Shown here: piece after piece, positions 8,902-17,884 of the stretch
Numbering within the stretch: the stretch's first letter is position 1
Layout: the number at the start of each line of letters is the position of its first letter
Source: Wenyingzhuangia marina
Lineage (GTDB): Bacteria > Bacteroidota > Bacteroidia > Flavobacteriales > Flavobacteriaceae
Assembly: GCF_900130035.1 (NCBI RefSeq)
Contig: NZ_FQXQ01000004.1
Location: 124,001-188,000, forward strand
Reading direction: 5' to 3'
Length of the DNA stretch: 64,000 nt
The notes under the pieces: model-generated
The model's input: only the letters and a program-made list of their open reading frames with translations
The model's database searches: none
Told to the model about the DNA's origin: nothing
Made by a program: the position numbers and the translations under genes

Positions 8902-10173
8902 ATGGCGGTAGATTTATTATTAGGATTGCAGTGGGGTGATGAAGGTAAAGGAAAAATAGTTGATGTTTTAACTCAAAACTACAACTTAATATCTCGTTTT
9001 CAAGGAGGTCCAAATGCAGGACATACTTTAATCTTTGACGGACACAAACATGTTTTACACACAATTCCTTCTGGAATTTTTCATAAAGATGCTGTAAACG
9101 TTGTAGGTAATGGAGTGGTTATAGACCCTGTTATTTTTAACAAAGAAATTGAAAACTTATCTCAGTTTGATATTGACTTTAAAAATGTGTTATTAATATC
9201 TAGAAAAGCACACTTAATTTTACCAACTCACCGTTTGTTAGATGCTGCATCTGAAAAAGCAAAAGGTAAAGATAAAATTGGTTCTACTTTAAAAGGTATT
9301 GGTCCAACTTATATGGATAAAACAGGACGTAATGGAATGCGTGTTGGAGATTTAGAGTTAGATAACTGGAAAGAAATTTTTGAAACCTTAACTCAAAAGC
9401 ATGTAAAAATGATAGACTTCTACAATGTAGAATTAGACTATGATTTAAATGCTTTAAGAGAAGAGTTTTTTGCTAGTGTAGCAGAATTAAGAAAGTTAAC
9501 TTTTATTGATAGTGAGGAGTATTTACACACTGCTATTAAAAATAAAAAAACCATTTTAGCAGAAGGGGCTCAAGGTTCTTTGTTAGATGTTGATTTTGGA
9601 ACGTATCCATTTGTAACTTCTTCTAACACTACTGCTGCGGGAGCTTGTACAGGTTTAGGTATTGCACCTAACCAAATAGGAGAAGTATTCGGAATTTTTA
9701 AAGCTTATACTACTCGTGTAGGTTCTGGACCTTTCCCAACAGAATTGTTTGATGAAGATGGAGCAACCATGGCTAAAGTAGGTCATGAGTTTGGAGCAAC
9801 AACTGGTCGTGCACGTAGATGTGGATGGTTAGATATGGTGGCTTTAAAATATGCTTGTCAAGTAAACGGTGTAACACAATTAAATATGATGAAAGCTGAT
9901 GTGTTATCAGGTTTTAAAACTTTAAAAGTGTGTACTGCTTATGAATATAAAGGAGAAATTATTACTCATTTCCCTTATAATATTGAACCAGAAAATGTAA
10001 AACCAATTTATACTGAATTACCAGGTTGGAATGAAGATTTAACTGGAATGACTTCTGAAGATCAATTACCACAAGCATTGTTAGATTACATCGCTTTTAT
10101 TGAGAAAGAAACAGGTATTAAAATTACAATTGTTTCTGTTGGACCAGATAGAAAACAAACTATTGAAAGATAG
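8902..10173 (+). CDS. purA: Adenylosuccinate synthetase
   Basis: The 423-residue enzyme catalyses GTP-dependent conversion of IMP and aspartate to adenylosuccinate, the first committed step to AMP. Signature features are the N-terminal LGLQWGDEGKGKIVDVL P-loop with catalytic Asp and Lys, GGPNAGHTL with the catalytic histidine, the KGIGPTYMDKTGR IMP-binding segment, the switch TYPFVTSSNTT and the TTGRARRCGW loop. Length is standard. It begins 22 bp after the Fur-family stop and ends at a strong terminator. Confidence 0.98.
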   Translation: MAVDLLLGLQWGDEGKGKIVDVLTQNYNLISRFQGGPNAGHTLIFDGHKHVLHTIPSGIFHKDAVNVVGNGVVIDPVIFNKEIENLSQFDIDFKNVLLISRKAHLILPTHRLLDAASEKAKGKDKIGSTLKGIGPTYMDKTGRNGMRVGDLELDNWKEIFETLTQKHVKMIDFYNVELDYDLNALREEFFASVAELRKLTFIDSEEYLHTAIKNKKTILAEGAQGSLLDVDFGTYPFVTSSNTTAAGACTGLGIAPNQIGEVFGIFKAYTTRVGSGPFPTELFDEDGATMAKVGHEFGATTGRARRCGWLDMVALKYACQVNGVTQLNMMKADVLSGFKTLKVCTAYEYKGEIITHFPYNIEPENVKPIYTELPGWNEDLTGMTSEDQLPQALLDYIAFIEKETGIKITIVSVGPDRKQTIER

Positions 10174-10202
10174 TTTACAAAAAAAATAAAATAAAATAAA
10201 AT

Positions 10203-10236
10203 AAAAAAACCTCATCAAAATTGATGAGGTTTTTTT
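10203..10236 (+). terminator. Rho-independent terminator after purA
   Basis: A 15-bp perfect stem (AAAAAACCTCATCAA with TTGATGAGGTTTTTT) with a two-base spacer is followed by T residues. Confidence 0.9.
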
Positions 10237-10449
10237 GTAAGTAAAATTTTGACAGATGAGTTTTATTTAATGTTTTTAAGTTTTAATAGTTATATAGGTA
10301 AAAACAAGTATTAAATATTATGTTTTTGCTATAATTAGAGTGATAATATTATTTTATCCCTCTTTTATTATTGATTTACTACTCTTGTAAGCAATGAGAC
10401 TTAGTTAATTTTGACAAACAATTATTAACTAATTTAAATTTTATAATAC

Positions 10450-12072
10450 ATGAAAAAAACTACTAAATTATTAGGAATAGCAAGTTTGTTATTTGCTACA
10501 TCGTTTAATGTAAACGCACAGTGTTATACACCTACTGAATCAGGAACAAATATAATTTTTAATCCTTCTTTTCAAGGAGATTTTGATGCCAGTGGTTTTA
10601 CAAAGGGGTGGACAAATTTTGATCCATACACAACAGTAAATTCTTGTGATGATGTGTCTGATACATCTGGAAGTTTGTACTTAAAAGGAAATTGTTATCC
10701 TAATGGAGGGGTGATAGAGTATGTTGCTCCAGTTCAGATATTACCTGGGCACAACTACCAAATTAAGGCGATGATTAAAAATGAAACTGCTGCTGATGAT
10801 GCATTTAATTTTCATTTACCTGGTGATGTTTGGGATTTGCCAGATACTAATAACCATAGCTCATCTGCTCATTTAGTTGGTATACCATCAACAACAGGTT
10901 GGGTTCAATTTGATAAAACTGTTACCACAGGACTAAATGCTTCAGGAGATTTAAAGTTTTTGATAATGTCTTGTGATGGTTTTGTTGATTCTACTATTGA
11001 TGATTTTATTTATATTGATAATCTTGAAATATATGATTTGGGGGAGAACCTTGAACCAGTTATGATTGTTTCTGAAACCAAATTAGTATTTTCAGAAACT
11101 CCTGATGAAACAGCAACTTTTACAATCAGTAGTTCTAACTTGTCAGGAGATATTACTTTAACAGCTCCTACAGGAATTACATTAGATAAGACAACAATAA
11201 CTATTGCAGAAGCAGCAGAAGGAGATGTAACAGTAACAGCTACTTTTGATGGTTTGGCAAATATTTTAAATGAAAATATCACAATTTCTACTTCAGGTAT
11301 TGATCCAAAAATGATTAGTGTTATTGGTTCTGTAGATTCAGGTTGTTTTACACCTCTAAATTCAGCTAGTAATATGATTTCAGATTCTAAATTATTATCA
11401 AGAGGTAGTTTTGGTGGATGGGGTGATGTTACCATTGCTTATGAAGTTGCAGGTGCTTGTGGAGCTACCACAGCTTTATTATCAACAGACGGAGTAAATG
11501 TTGGGTATCCTGATGGAGCGGCATTAGATGCTTCAGGAATTGCATGGTTACCAAATACTCAGTACAGAGCTCGTGCTTGGGTAAAAACAATTGAAGGTGG
11601 TATCGCTATAAAATTAGGACAGGTAGATGGAGGTACTTTTGATGGAGAATTTGTAGATGCTTTAGATATTGATACAAACGGAGAATGGGTTTTAATGGAT
11701 AAAACTTTTACAACAGGAGCAGCTCCGGGAACTGGTGGGTTTTTTAGCTTTAACACTGCGGATGCTACAGGAACTGTTGCTACACAAACATATGTAGATA
11801 ATTTTGAATTGTATGATATTAGTACTTTAAGTTCTGAAGAGGTTGCTTTTAATTCTTCTTCGGTAAAAATTTCACCTAACCCAGTAAATGATGTTTTAAA
11901 CATTATTACAGGAGATAAAATTTCTAAAGTAACTATTTATGATGTATTAGGAAGAGTTATTTTATCTAAAGACAATCAATCATCTATTGATGTTTCTAGT
12001 CTAAGTAGTGGTTCATACATTGTTAACATAGTTGTAGGAGGTACTTCTCAATCATTAAAATTCTTAAAATAA
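10450..12072 (+). CDS. T9SS-secreted protein with two carbohydrate-binding-like modules
   Basis: The 540-residue product starts with a signal peptide (residues 1-24, cleavage after NVNAQ). The mature part has two related beta-rich modules, one from about 25 to 200 (CYTPTESGTNIIFNPSF) and one from about 300 to 455 (CFTPLNSASNMISDS). Each resembles a jelly-roll carbohydrate-binding fold, and they flank an immunoglobulin-like segment (about 205-295). The last 75 residues are a type A T9SS sorting domain (ISPNPVNDVLNI, VTIYDVLGRV, GSYIVNI). No catalytic domain is visible, so it may be a surface adhesin or glycan-binding protein. Assignment of the modules to a named CBM family is inference. Confidence 0.75.
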   Translation: MKKTTKLLGIASLLFATSFNVNAQCYTPTESGTNIIFNPSFQGDFDASGFTKGWTNFDPYTTVNSCDDVSDTSGSLYLKGNCYPNGGVIEYVAPVQILPGHNYQIKAMIKNETAADDAFNFHLPGDVWDLPDTNNHSSSAHLVGIPSTTGWVQFDKTVTTGLNASGDLKFLIMSCDGFVDSTIDDFIYIDNLEIYDLGENLEPVMIVSETKLVFSETPDETATFTISSSNLSGDITLTAPTGITLDKTTITIAEAAEGDVTVTATFDGLANILNENITISTSGIDPKMISVIGSVDSGCFTPLNSASNMISDSKLLSRGSFGGWGDVTIAYEVAGACGATTALLSTDGVNVGYPDGAALDASGIAWLPNTQYRARAWVKTIEGGIAIKLGQVDGGTFDGEFVDALDIDTNGEWVLMDKTFTTGAAPGTGGFFSFNTADATGTVATQTYVDNFELYDISTLSSEEVAFNSSSVKISPNPVNDVLNIITGDKISKVTIYDVLGRVILSKDNQSSIDVSSLSSGSYIVNIVVGGTSQSLKFLK

Positions 12073-12095
12073 AAATTAAGTTTATTAAATAAAAT

Positions 12096-12130
12096 AGGCC
12101 GATGCTTTTGAAAGCATCGGCCTTCTTTTT
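12096..12130 (+). terminator. Rho-independent terminator after the T9SS protein gene
   Basis: A GC-rich stem (AGGCCGATGCTTT with AAAGCATCGGCCT) with a two-base loop is followed by a pyrimidine-rich tract. Confidence 0.88.
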
Positions 12131-12246
12131 TATATGCATTTCGTTATGATTAAAAATCTTTTTTATGATGTGTTCTGTTAGTATTTTGTAAGATATACCC
12201 TCTATTTTTGGGCATACATATTGCTTATTCAATTGTTTTATAAAGA

Positions 12247-12277
12247 TTTCAAAAATTCACTTAATAAAGTATCTTTG
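12247..12277 (+). promoter_or_regulatory. Candidate promoter (TTTC-N19-TATCTTTG) of the OstA-like gene
   Basis: The -7 element TATCTTTG (12270-12277) is an exact consensus match. TTTC at 12247-12250 is one base off the -33 TTTG at exactly 19-bp spacing. The ATG lies 7 bp downstream, so any leader is very short. Confidence 0.5.
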
Positions 12278-12284
12278 CTAGCGT

Positions 12285-13787
12285 ATGAAAGTATCTATAA
12301 AACTTAAAATGTTATTTTTGTTTCTTCCTTTTTTAGGAATGTCTCAAACTAGCAAAATAAAAATATTACATGCCAACCAAACTTATGCGGATCAAAAGCA
12401 GTATCCTAAAGCATTGGTTTTAAATGGTGATGTTCGTGTATTGCATCAAGGTGCTTTGATGACTTGTAAAAAAGCGTTGTATTATAAGTTAGATAATAGA
12501 TTGTATGCTTATGGTGATGTGGTCATTAATCAGGGAGATACTATTAAGCAATATAGTGATCATTTACAATATGATGGAGATTCACAGAAAGCATTGTCTT
12601 GGGGAAAAGTTATCGTAAATGATAAAGACATGACTTTAACCACCGATACGCTTCATTTTAACAGAGCTACTCAGGTATTAAGTTATGATTGTTTTGGGAA
12701 AATTGTGAACAAAGAAAATACCTTAACAAGTCAGATAGGGGAGTATTTTGCCAATGATAAAAAATTAACGGCAAGACAAAATGTTAAAGTGGTAAATCCG
12801 GACATGGATTTAAAAACTGGACACTTAGATTATTATACAGAAACAGGAAAAACTTATTTATACGGTCCATCAATCATTAAAAATAAGGATAGTGATTTAT
12901 ACACTGAAAGAGGAATTTACGACACTAGACTTTCTTTAGGATATTTATTAAAAAACTCAGTTATCTATCATCAAGATAATGAGATTCAAGGAGATAGTTT
13001 GTATTACAATCAGAAAAATGATTTTGCTTCCGGTACTGGGAATTTAATTATTACAGACACCGTAAATAAAATAGTAGTAAAAGGAGATTATGGAGAAATT
13101 TATCGTAGAAAAGACTCTATGATTGTTTCCAAAAGACCTGTAGCTATTTCTATTGTAGATAAAGATTCTATGTATATCCATGGGGATACCATATCTGTTA
13201 CAGGAAAGGAAAAAAACAAATTGATGAAAGTATATCATCATGTAAAGTTTTTTAAATCAGATTTAAGTGGAAAGTGTGATTCTTTAGTCACTCGTCAAGA
13301 AGAAGGAGTTACAGAGTTGTTTACCAACCCAATACTTTGGTCTGGTGAAAATCAAATTACAGGAGATAGTATTCGTTTATTAAGTAATAAAGAAACACAA
13401 AAGCTAGATTCTTTAAAAATTGTTAAAAACGCTTTTATTGTTCAAAAAGATAGTGTTGGTTATAATCAGATTAAAGGAAAAGATATGTATGGAAAGTTTA
13501 TAGAGCAAAAACTTTCTACGCTCTTGGTAAAAGGAAACGGAGCTGTAATTAATTATGCTAGGAATGATGAAACCAAGGAGCTTACAGCAATTATGAGAAT
13601 GGAATGTAGTAATATTCTTTTTTCATTAAAAGAAAATAAAATGGAGACCATTATGTTTTTAAAACAACCTGATGGAAAAACGTATCCGCCTTCACAATTT
13701 CCAAAAGATCAAGCTTTATTAAAGGGATTTATTTGGAGGGGTGATGAACGTCCACTAACCAAAGAAGATATTTTTATACATGACTAA
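12285..13787 (+). CDS. OstA-like protein of the LPS transport pathway
   Basis: The 500-residue product begins with a signal peptide (MKVSIKLKMLFLFLPFLGMSQ) and continues with long tracts of short alternating beta strands typical of the OstA/LptA fold (for example VLNGDVRVLHQGALMTCKKA and YAYGDVVINQGD). Those beta-jellyroll stacks form the periplasmic bridge that carries lipopolysaccharide to the outer membrane. It is longer than E. coli LptA (about 185 aa), which is usual for the Bacteroidota OstA-like proteins. Its stop overlaps the aminotransferase start by 8 bp, implying one mRNA. Confidence 0.85.
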   Translation: MKVSIKLKMLFLFLPFLGMSQTSKIKILHANQTYADQKQYPKALVLNGDVRVLHQGALMTCKKALYYKLDNRLYAYGDVVINQGDTIKQYSDHLQYDGDSQKALSWGKVIVNDKDMTLTTDTLHFNRATQVLSYDCFGKIVNKENTLTSQIGEYFANDKKLTARQNVKVVNPDMDLKTGHLDYYTETGKTYLYGPSIIKNKDSDLYTERGIYDTRLSLGYLLKNSVIYHQDNEIQGDSLYYNQKNDFASGTGNLIITDTVNKIVVKGDYGEIYRRKDSMIVSKRPVAISIVDKDSMYIHGDTISVTGKEKNKLMKVYHHVKFFKSDLSGKCDSLVTRQEEGVTELFTNPILWSGENQITGDSIRLLSNKETQKLDSLKIVKNAFIVQKDSVGYNQIKGKDMYGKFIEQKLSTLLVKGNGAVINYARNDETKELTAIMRMECSNILFSLKENKMETIMFLKQPDGKTYPPSQFPKDQALLKGFIWRGDERPLTKEDIFIHD

Positions 13788-14970
13788 TTTAAGAGAAGAT
13801 TTTTTTAAGCATCAGGCACAAACATCTCCACATCCCTTAATTATAGAGGTAGCAAGTGCAAAAGGATCTTATGTATATGATATTCATGGGAAAGCTTATT
13901 TAGATTTTATAGCAGGGGTTTCTGCGAATAGTTTGGGACATAATCACCCAAAAGTTTCTCAAGCCATCAAAGATCAGGTAGATACTTATACGCATGTAAT
14001 GGTCTATGGGGAGTTTGTTCAGCAACCACAAACAGAGCTTTGCAAGTTGTTAGTAGATTTATTACCTGAAAACTTAAATACTGTTTATTTAGTAAATTCA
14101 GGAACTGAAGCCACAGAAGGAGCTTTGAAATTGGCTAAAAGAGTGACTAAAAGATCGGAAATAGTTGCTGCTAAAAATGCATACCATGGGAATACTCAAG
14201 GATCTATGAGTGTTTGCGGAGCAGAAGTACAAAATAGAGTGTTTAGGCCTTTAATTCCAGGAACAAAATTTATTACTTATAACAATGTAGAGGATTTGTC
14301 TAAAATTACTACAGAAACAGCTGCAGTAATTTTAGAAACCATTCAAGGTGGAGCCGGTTTTATTGTTTCACAAAATGGATATTTAGAAAAAGTTAGAAAA
14401 AGATGTGATGAGGTTGGGGCTTTACTAATTTTAGATGAAATTCAATCAGGAGTAGGACGTACAGGGAAATTTTTCGGTTTTGAACATTATAACTGTGTTC
14501 CAGATATTGTGGTTACAGGAAAAGGTCTTGGTGGCGGAATGCCAATAGGCGCTTTTATTAGTAGCTATGAAAATATGAGTTTATTAAAAGAAAATCCAAT
14601 GTTGGGACATGTCACTACTTTTGGCGGGCATCCTGTAATTGCAGCGGCTGCTTTGGCTACTGTAAAAGAAATTACAGAAACCAATCTAATGGATGAAACT
14701 TTGCGTAAGGAACAATTGATTAAAGATTGTTTACAACATCCGGCTATTAAAGAAATTAGAGGGAAAGGATTGATGTTGGCTTTGATGATGGAAAATGCTG
14801 ATGTAGCGGCTGATGTAGTTTTAAAATGTATGGATGAAGGATTGTTGTTGTTCTTTTTATTATTTGAAAAAAGAGCCGTAAGAATTAGTCCACCACTAAC
14901 TATTTCTGATGAAGAAATCAGAATAGGATGTGAAATAATAATAAAGGTAATAAATGAAGTTACTGCATAA
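13780..14970 (+). CDS. Class III PLP-dependent aminotransferase
   Basis: The 396-residue cytoplasmic enzyme belongs to the acetylornithine/ornithine/GABA aminotransferase fold. Visible motifs are the cofactor-phosphate segment NSGTEATEGALKLAK, the LILDEIQSGVGRTGKF strand with the PLP-ring aspartate, and VTGKGLGGGMPIGAF containing the Schiff-base lysine. FGGHPVIAAAALAT follows. The substrate is not clear: no arginine-biosynthesis neighbours are present, so argD should not be assumed. Translational coupling to the OstA-like gene (8-bp overlap) is conserved-looking but functionally unexplained. Confidence 0.9.
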   Translation: MTNLREDFFKHQAQTSPHPLIIEVASAKGSYVYDIHGKAYLDFIAGVSANSLGHNHPKVSQAIKDQVDTYTHVMVYGEFVQQPQTELCKLLVDLLPENLNTVYLVNSGTEATEGALKLAKRVTKRSEIVAAKNAYHGNTQGSMSVCGAEVQNRVFRPLIPGTKFITYNNVEDLSKITTETAAVILETIQGGAGFIVSQNGYLEKVRKRCDEVGALLILDEIQSGVGRTGKFFGFEHYNCVPDIVVTGKGLGGGMPIGAFISSYENMSLLKENPMLGHVTTFGGHPVIAAAALATVKEITETNLMDETLRKEQLIKDCLQHPAIKEIRGKGLMLALMMENADVAADVVLKCMDEGLLLFFLLFEKRAVRISPPLTISDEEIRIGCEIIIKVINEVTA

Positions 14971-15000
14971 AAAAAGAGGATGAGTCATCATCCTCTTTTT
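14971..15000. terminator. Bidirectional terminator between aminotransferase and LacI-family genes
   Basis: A 13-bp perfect stem (AAAAAGAGGATGA with TCATCCTCTTTTT) around a GTCA loop, with A and T tracts on both sides, serves two convergent genes. The stem is nearly the same as the convergent terminator at 21998-22033. Confidence 0.9.
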
Positions 15001-15003
15001 TTA

Positions 15004-16020
15004 TTATAATTTTTGAGAGGATTGTCTAATAATTAATTCAGTCCCTAAAGTTTTTGAATGTTCTGAAGGGGTTTTAATTGTTTTTTTGATAAGTTCAATC
15101 AATAATGAAGATGCGATAATTCCCATTTCAACATCTGGTTGATTAATTGTGGTTAGGTTTGGTTCTATAGCTGCAGAAATGGGATCATTATTGAAACCTA
15201 CAATAGCTATGTCATCAGGAATTTTTATGTTATTCTTTTTAAAATGTTGCATAGCACTAATAGCTGCAGTATCATTTGAAGAATAGATTCCATCAACTTT
15301 GGGTAGTTTTAAAACTTTTTTAGCCATTTCTATACCATCTGCCTCGGAAAGTTGTGATTCTAGAATATACTCAGGTCTAATAGGTATATCGTTGTCAGTT
15401 AAAGCAGCAACATAACCTTCAGTTCTTCTTTTGTAAAGTGCTATTTTTTGGAATCCTGAAAAATGAACAATATTTTTACATCCGTTTTTTATAAGATGTT
15501 TGGTAGCATTATAACTAGCTTCATAATCATCAATACTAATACTAGGGGTATCTAACATGGTAATGGGTCTATCAAAAAAAACGATTGGTCCACCATTGGT
15601 TTTAAAATTAGATAGATGATCGTAGTTAGTAGTTCCCATGGAAACCGAAATTAATAATCCATCTACACGATTAGATAGTAAAGTGGAAACTAACTCTTTT
15701 TCTCTTTCAAAACTTTCTAAAGATTGACCGATAACTACATTGTAGCCCGCGTTGTATGCTGTTTCTTCAATACCAGAAATTACAGAAGAAAAAAAGGTTC
15801 TAGAAATTCTAGGAACAATAATGCCAATGGTATTTGTTTTGTTTGTTCTTAAATTAGAGGCTAGAATATTTTTTTGATATCCCAATTCAATTGCCTTTTT
15901 TTGAATTAAGTCTTTGGTTTTTTGAGAAACTCTAGGACTATTATTCAATGCTCTAGAAACAGTAGAACTGTTGATCTTTAGTGCTTTCGAAATATCATGA
16001 ATAGTAGTCTTTTTTTTCAT
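15004..16020 (-). CDS. LacI family transcriptional regulator of the uronate cluster
   Basis: The 338-residue repressor-type protein has a LacI helix-turn-helix at residues 5-25 (TIHDISKALKINSSTVSRAL), a hinge helix (KNILASNLRTNKT) and a periplasmic-binding-protein-like effector domain from about 60 on (GIIVPRISRTFFSSVI). It lies directly downstream of the TRAP operon on the same strand. The perfect palindrome at 19058-19075, with a central ATCGAT as in many LacI-family operators, is its likely target. The inducer is probably a hexuronate derivative; that is inference from the neighbours. Confidence 0.9.
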   Translation of the reverse strand: MKKKTTIHDISKALKINSSTVSRALNNSPRVSQKTKDLIQKKAIELGYQKNILASNLRTNKTNTIGIIVPRISRTFFSSVISGIEETAYNAGYNVVIGQSLESFEREKELVSTLLSNRVDGLLISVSMGTTNYDHLSNFKTNGGPIVFFDRPITMLDTPSISIDDYEASYNATKHLIKNGCKNIVHFSGFQKIALYKRRTEGYVAALTDNDIPIRPEYILESQLSEADGIEMAKKVLKLPKVDGIYSSNDTAAISAMQHFKKNNIKIPDDIAIVGFNNDPISAAIEPNLTTINQPDVEMGIIASSLLIELIKKTIKTPSEHSKTLGTELIIRQSSQKL

Positions 16021-16055
16021 TTTTTATATTGACTATTCTAAGTAGAATTAAAAAC

Positions 16056-16091
16056 AAAACTGAAAATTATAGACTTATAATCTTCAGTTTT
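16056..16091 (-). terminator. Terminator between the TRAP operon and the lacI-type gene
   Basis: A 9-bp outer stem (AAAACTGAA with TTCAGTTTT) plus an inner AT-rich pairing is followed on the minus strand by a T-rich tract. It should stop TRAP transcription before the regulator gene, at least partly. Confidence 0.7.
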
Positions 16092-16117
16092 GTCTTTGTA
16101 TTAAGATGAATGTTCTA

Positions 16118-17422
16118 TTAGTTTAATAAACCAAATACTCTTGGTAACCATAAACTTAAATCAGGGAAATAAGTTACAAGGAATAAAGAAACTATCATTG
16201 CTAAAAATAATGGCAATAATGGTTTAATTACCTTATCAATGGTAGTGTTTGCAACTCCAATTCCAACAAATAGCACGGAACCTACAGGAGGTGTACACAA
16301 TCCTATACTCAGGTTTAATACCATAATCATCCCGAAGTGAATAGGGTCCATTCCTAAAGATGTTACTACTGGTAAGAAAATAGGAGTAAAGATTAAAACT
16401 GCTGGTGTCATATCCATAAATACCCCAACAAATAATAATAACAAGTTGATGATGATAAGTATGACAATTTTATTATCACTAATTCCTAATAATACGTTGC
16501 TAATATCTTGAGGAATATTTTCAAAAGACATTACCCATGACATACTCATAGAAGCTCCAATTAACAGCATTACAATAGCTGTAGTACAAGAAGAATCTAA
16601 TAAGATTTCAGGTAAGTTTTTAAAGTTTATTTCTTTATAAACAATTCCTAGTAAAAAAGTATATAATACTGCTATTGCTGAAGCTTCAGTAGCGGTGAAG
16701 ATACCTACTACGATACCACCAATAACAATAATTAACAATAACAAACTAGGAACAGCATCAATAAAAGTTTTAAATACTTGTTTTAAAGAACTGCGTTCTC
16801 CTAATTTATATTTTTTCTTTTTTGCCCATAAAGAGGCAACGATCATTAATAATAATCCTGTTAAAATTCCAGGAATGTATCCAGCTAAGAATAAAGCAGC
16901 AATAGACACTCCTCCGCTTGCTAAAGAATAAACAATTAATACGTTACTTGGTGGAATAATTAATCCTGTTGTTGATGAGGTAATGTTTACAGCAGCACCA
17001 AATTCTTTAGAATATCCTTCTTTTTCCATTTCAGGTCCTAAAATACTTCCCATTGCAGAAGCAGATGCCATAGCAGATCCTGCAATAGCTCCCATAAGCA
17101 TAGCTCCAATGACATTGATTAATGCTAAACCTCCTGGTAATGATCCTACTAATGTTTTAGCGAAAGCAATGAGTCGATGGGCAATACCTCCTTTGTTCAT
17201 TAATTGTCCTGATAATACAAAGAAAGGAATGGCTAATAGAGAGAAACTATCTAATCCTGTTCCCATTCTTTGGGAAACAGTAGTTAATGCTGGTATAACA
17301 GGTATACTTACAAGCATTGTTAATACTGAAGAAATGGCTATACTCCAGGCAACAGGTGTTCCAATGGTTAGCAAGATTAAAAAACTTACTACTAATACTA
17401 ATTCTGGTAAAAATTCCATCAT
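16118..17422 (-). CDS. TRAP transporter large permease subunit (DctM/SiaM type)
   Basis: The 434-residue, about 12-helix inner-membrane protein is the ion-driven permease of a tripartite ATP-independent periplasmic transporter. Typical features are LAIPFFVLSGQLMNKGGIAHRL near residue 65, the GSAMASASAMGSILGPEM segment and the PPSNVLIVYSLASGG loop. The C-terminal half includes MDMTPAVLIFTPIFLPV and GLCTPPVGSVLFV. It is separated by 2 bp from the small permease gene and works with the neighbouring DctQ and DctP proteins. The genomic setting with kduI and kduD suggests a hexuronate or unsaturated-uronate substrate. Confidence 0.95.
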   Translation of the reverse strand: MMEFLPELVLVVSFLILLTIGTPVAWSIAISSVLTMLVSIPVIPALTTVSQRMGTGLDSFSLLAIPFFVLSGQLMNKGGIAHRLIAFAKTLVGSLPGGLALINVIGAMLMGAIAGSAMASASAMGSILGPEMEKEGYSKEFGAAVNITSSTTGLIIPPSNVLIVYSLASGGVSIAALFLAGYIPGILTGLLLMIVASLWAKKKKYKLGERSSLKQVFKTFIDAVPSLLLLIIVIGGIVVGIFTATEASAIAVLYTFLLGIVYKEINFKNLPEILLDSSCTTAIVMLLIGASMSMSWVMSFENIPQDISNVLLGISDNKIVILIIINLLLLFVGVFMDMTPAVLIFTPIFLPVVTSLGMDPIHFGMIMVLNLSIGLCTPPVGSVLFVGIGVANTTIDKVIKPLLPLFLAMIVSLFLVTYFPDLSLWLPRVFGLLN

Positions 17423-17424
17423 AA

Positions 17425-17883
17425 TTATGCGCTTAAAAGATCTGTTGTTTTATAATAAATAATTAAGATTCCGCTTAAAGGAATTACTGCGTACACAAAG
17501 GCTAAAGGTATTTGTAGTGCAGGAGATGTTTGTCCTAGTAAAAAACTAATGTAAACCAATCGTGATCCTCCAACAACCATTGCTGCAAAAGCAAAAAGAA
17601 TTACTAAGGCAAAAACCAATACTCTTAATTTTTTTTGAGTAGCAGGTCCTGTTTTTAATGGTACTACATCAATAGCTACGTGCATATTTCTTCCAGACAC
17701 ATATGCTGCTCCTAAAATTCCTACCCAAATCATTAAATATCTCGATAATTCATCTGTAAAAGAACTTGGAGACCCAATTACAAATCTTGAAAATACTTGC
17801 CATAATACATTGATTACCATTAATCCCATGATAACAGTTAATATAGAACCTAGTATTTTATCTACTTTTTTTCTTAATTTCAT
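17425..17883 (-). CDS. TRAP transporter small permease subunit (DctQ type)
   Basis: The 152-residue four-helix membrane protein shows the DctQ pattern: a first helix (GSILTVIMGLMVINVLWQVFSRF), the FTDELSRYLMIWVGILGAA signature and HVAIDVVP, then two further helices. It supports the large permease in the inner membrane. Spacing is 2 bp to the large subunit gene and 1 bp to the binding-protein gene, so the three are translated from one mRNA. Confidence 0.93.
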   Translation of the reverse strand: MKLRKKVDKILGSILTVIMGLMVINVLWQVFSRFVIGSPSSFTDELSRYLMIWVGILGAAYVSGRNMHVAIDVVPLKTGPATQKKLRVLVFALVILFAFAAMVVGGSRLVYISFLLGQTSPALQIPLAFVYAVIPLSGILIIYYKTTDLLSA

Positions 17884-17884
17884 T

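Noticed and set aside
11010-11435. Long antisense frame within the T9SS protein gene (also 11559-11903)
   Set aside because: It is a mirror of the coding strand with low-complexity Val/Ile/Ser/Pro composition and no start context. The sense gene has a signal peptide and sorting domain.
16983-17462. 159-codon frame opposite the TRAP large permease
   Set aside because: It is antisense to a strongly conserved permease and has no recognisable domain or plausible upstream signals.
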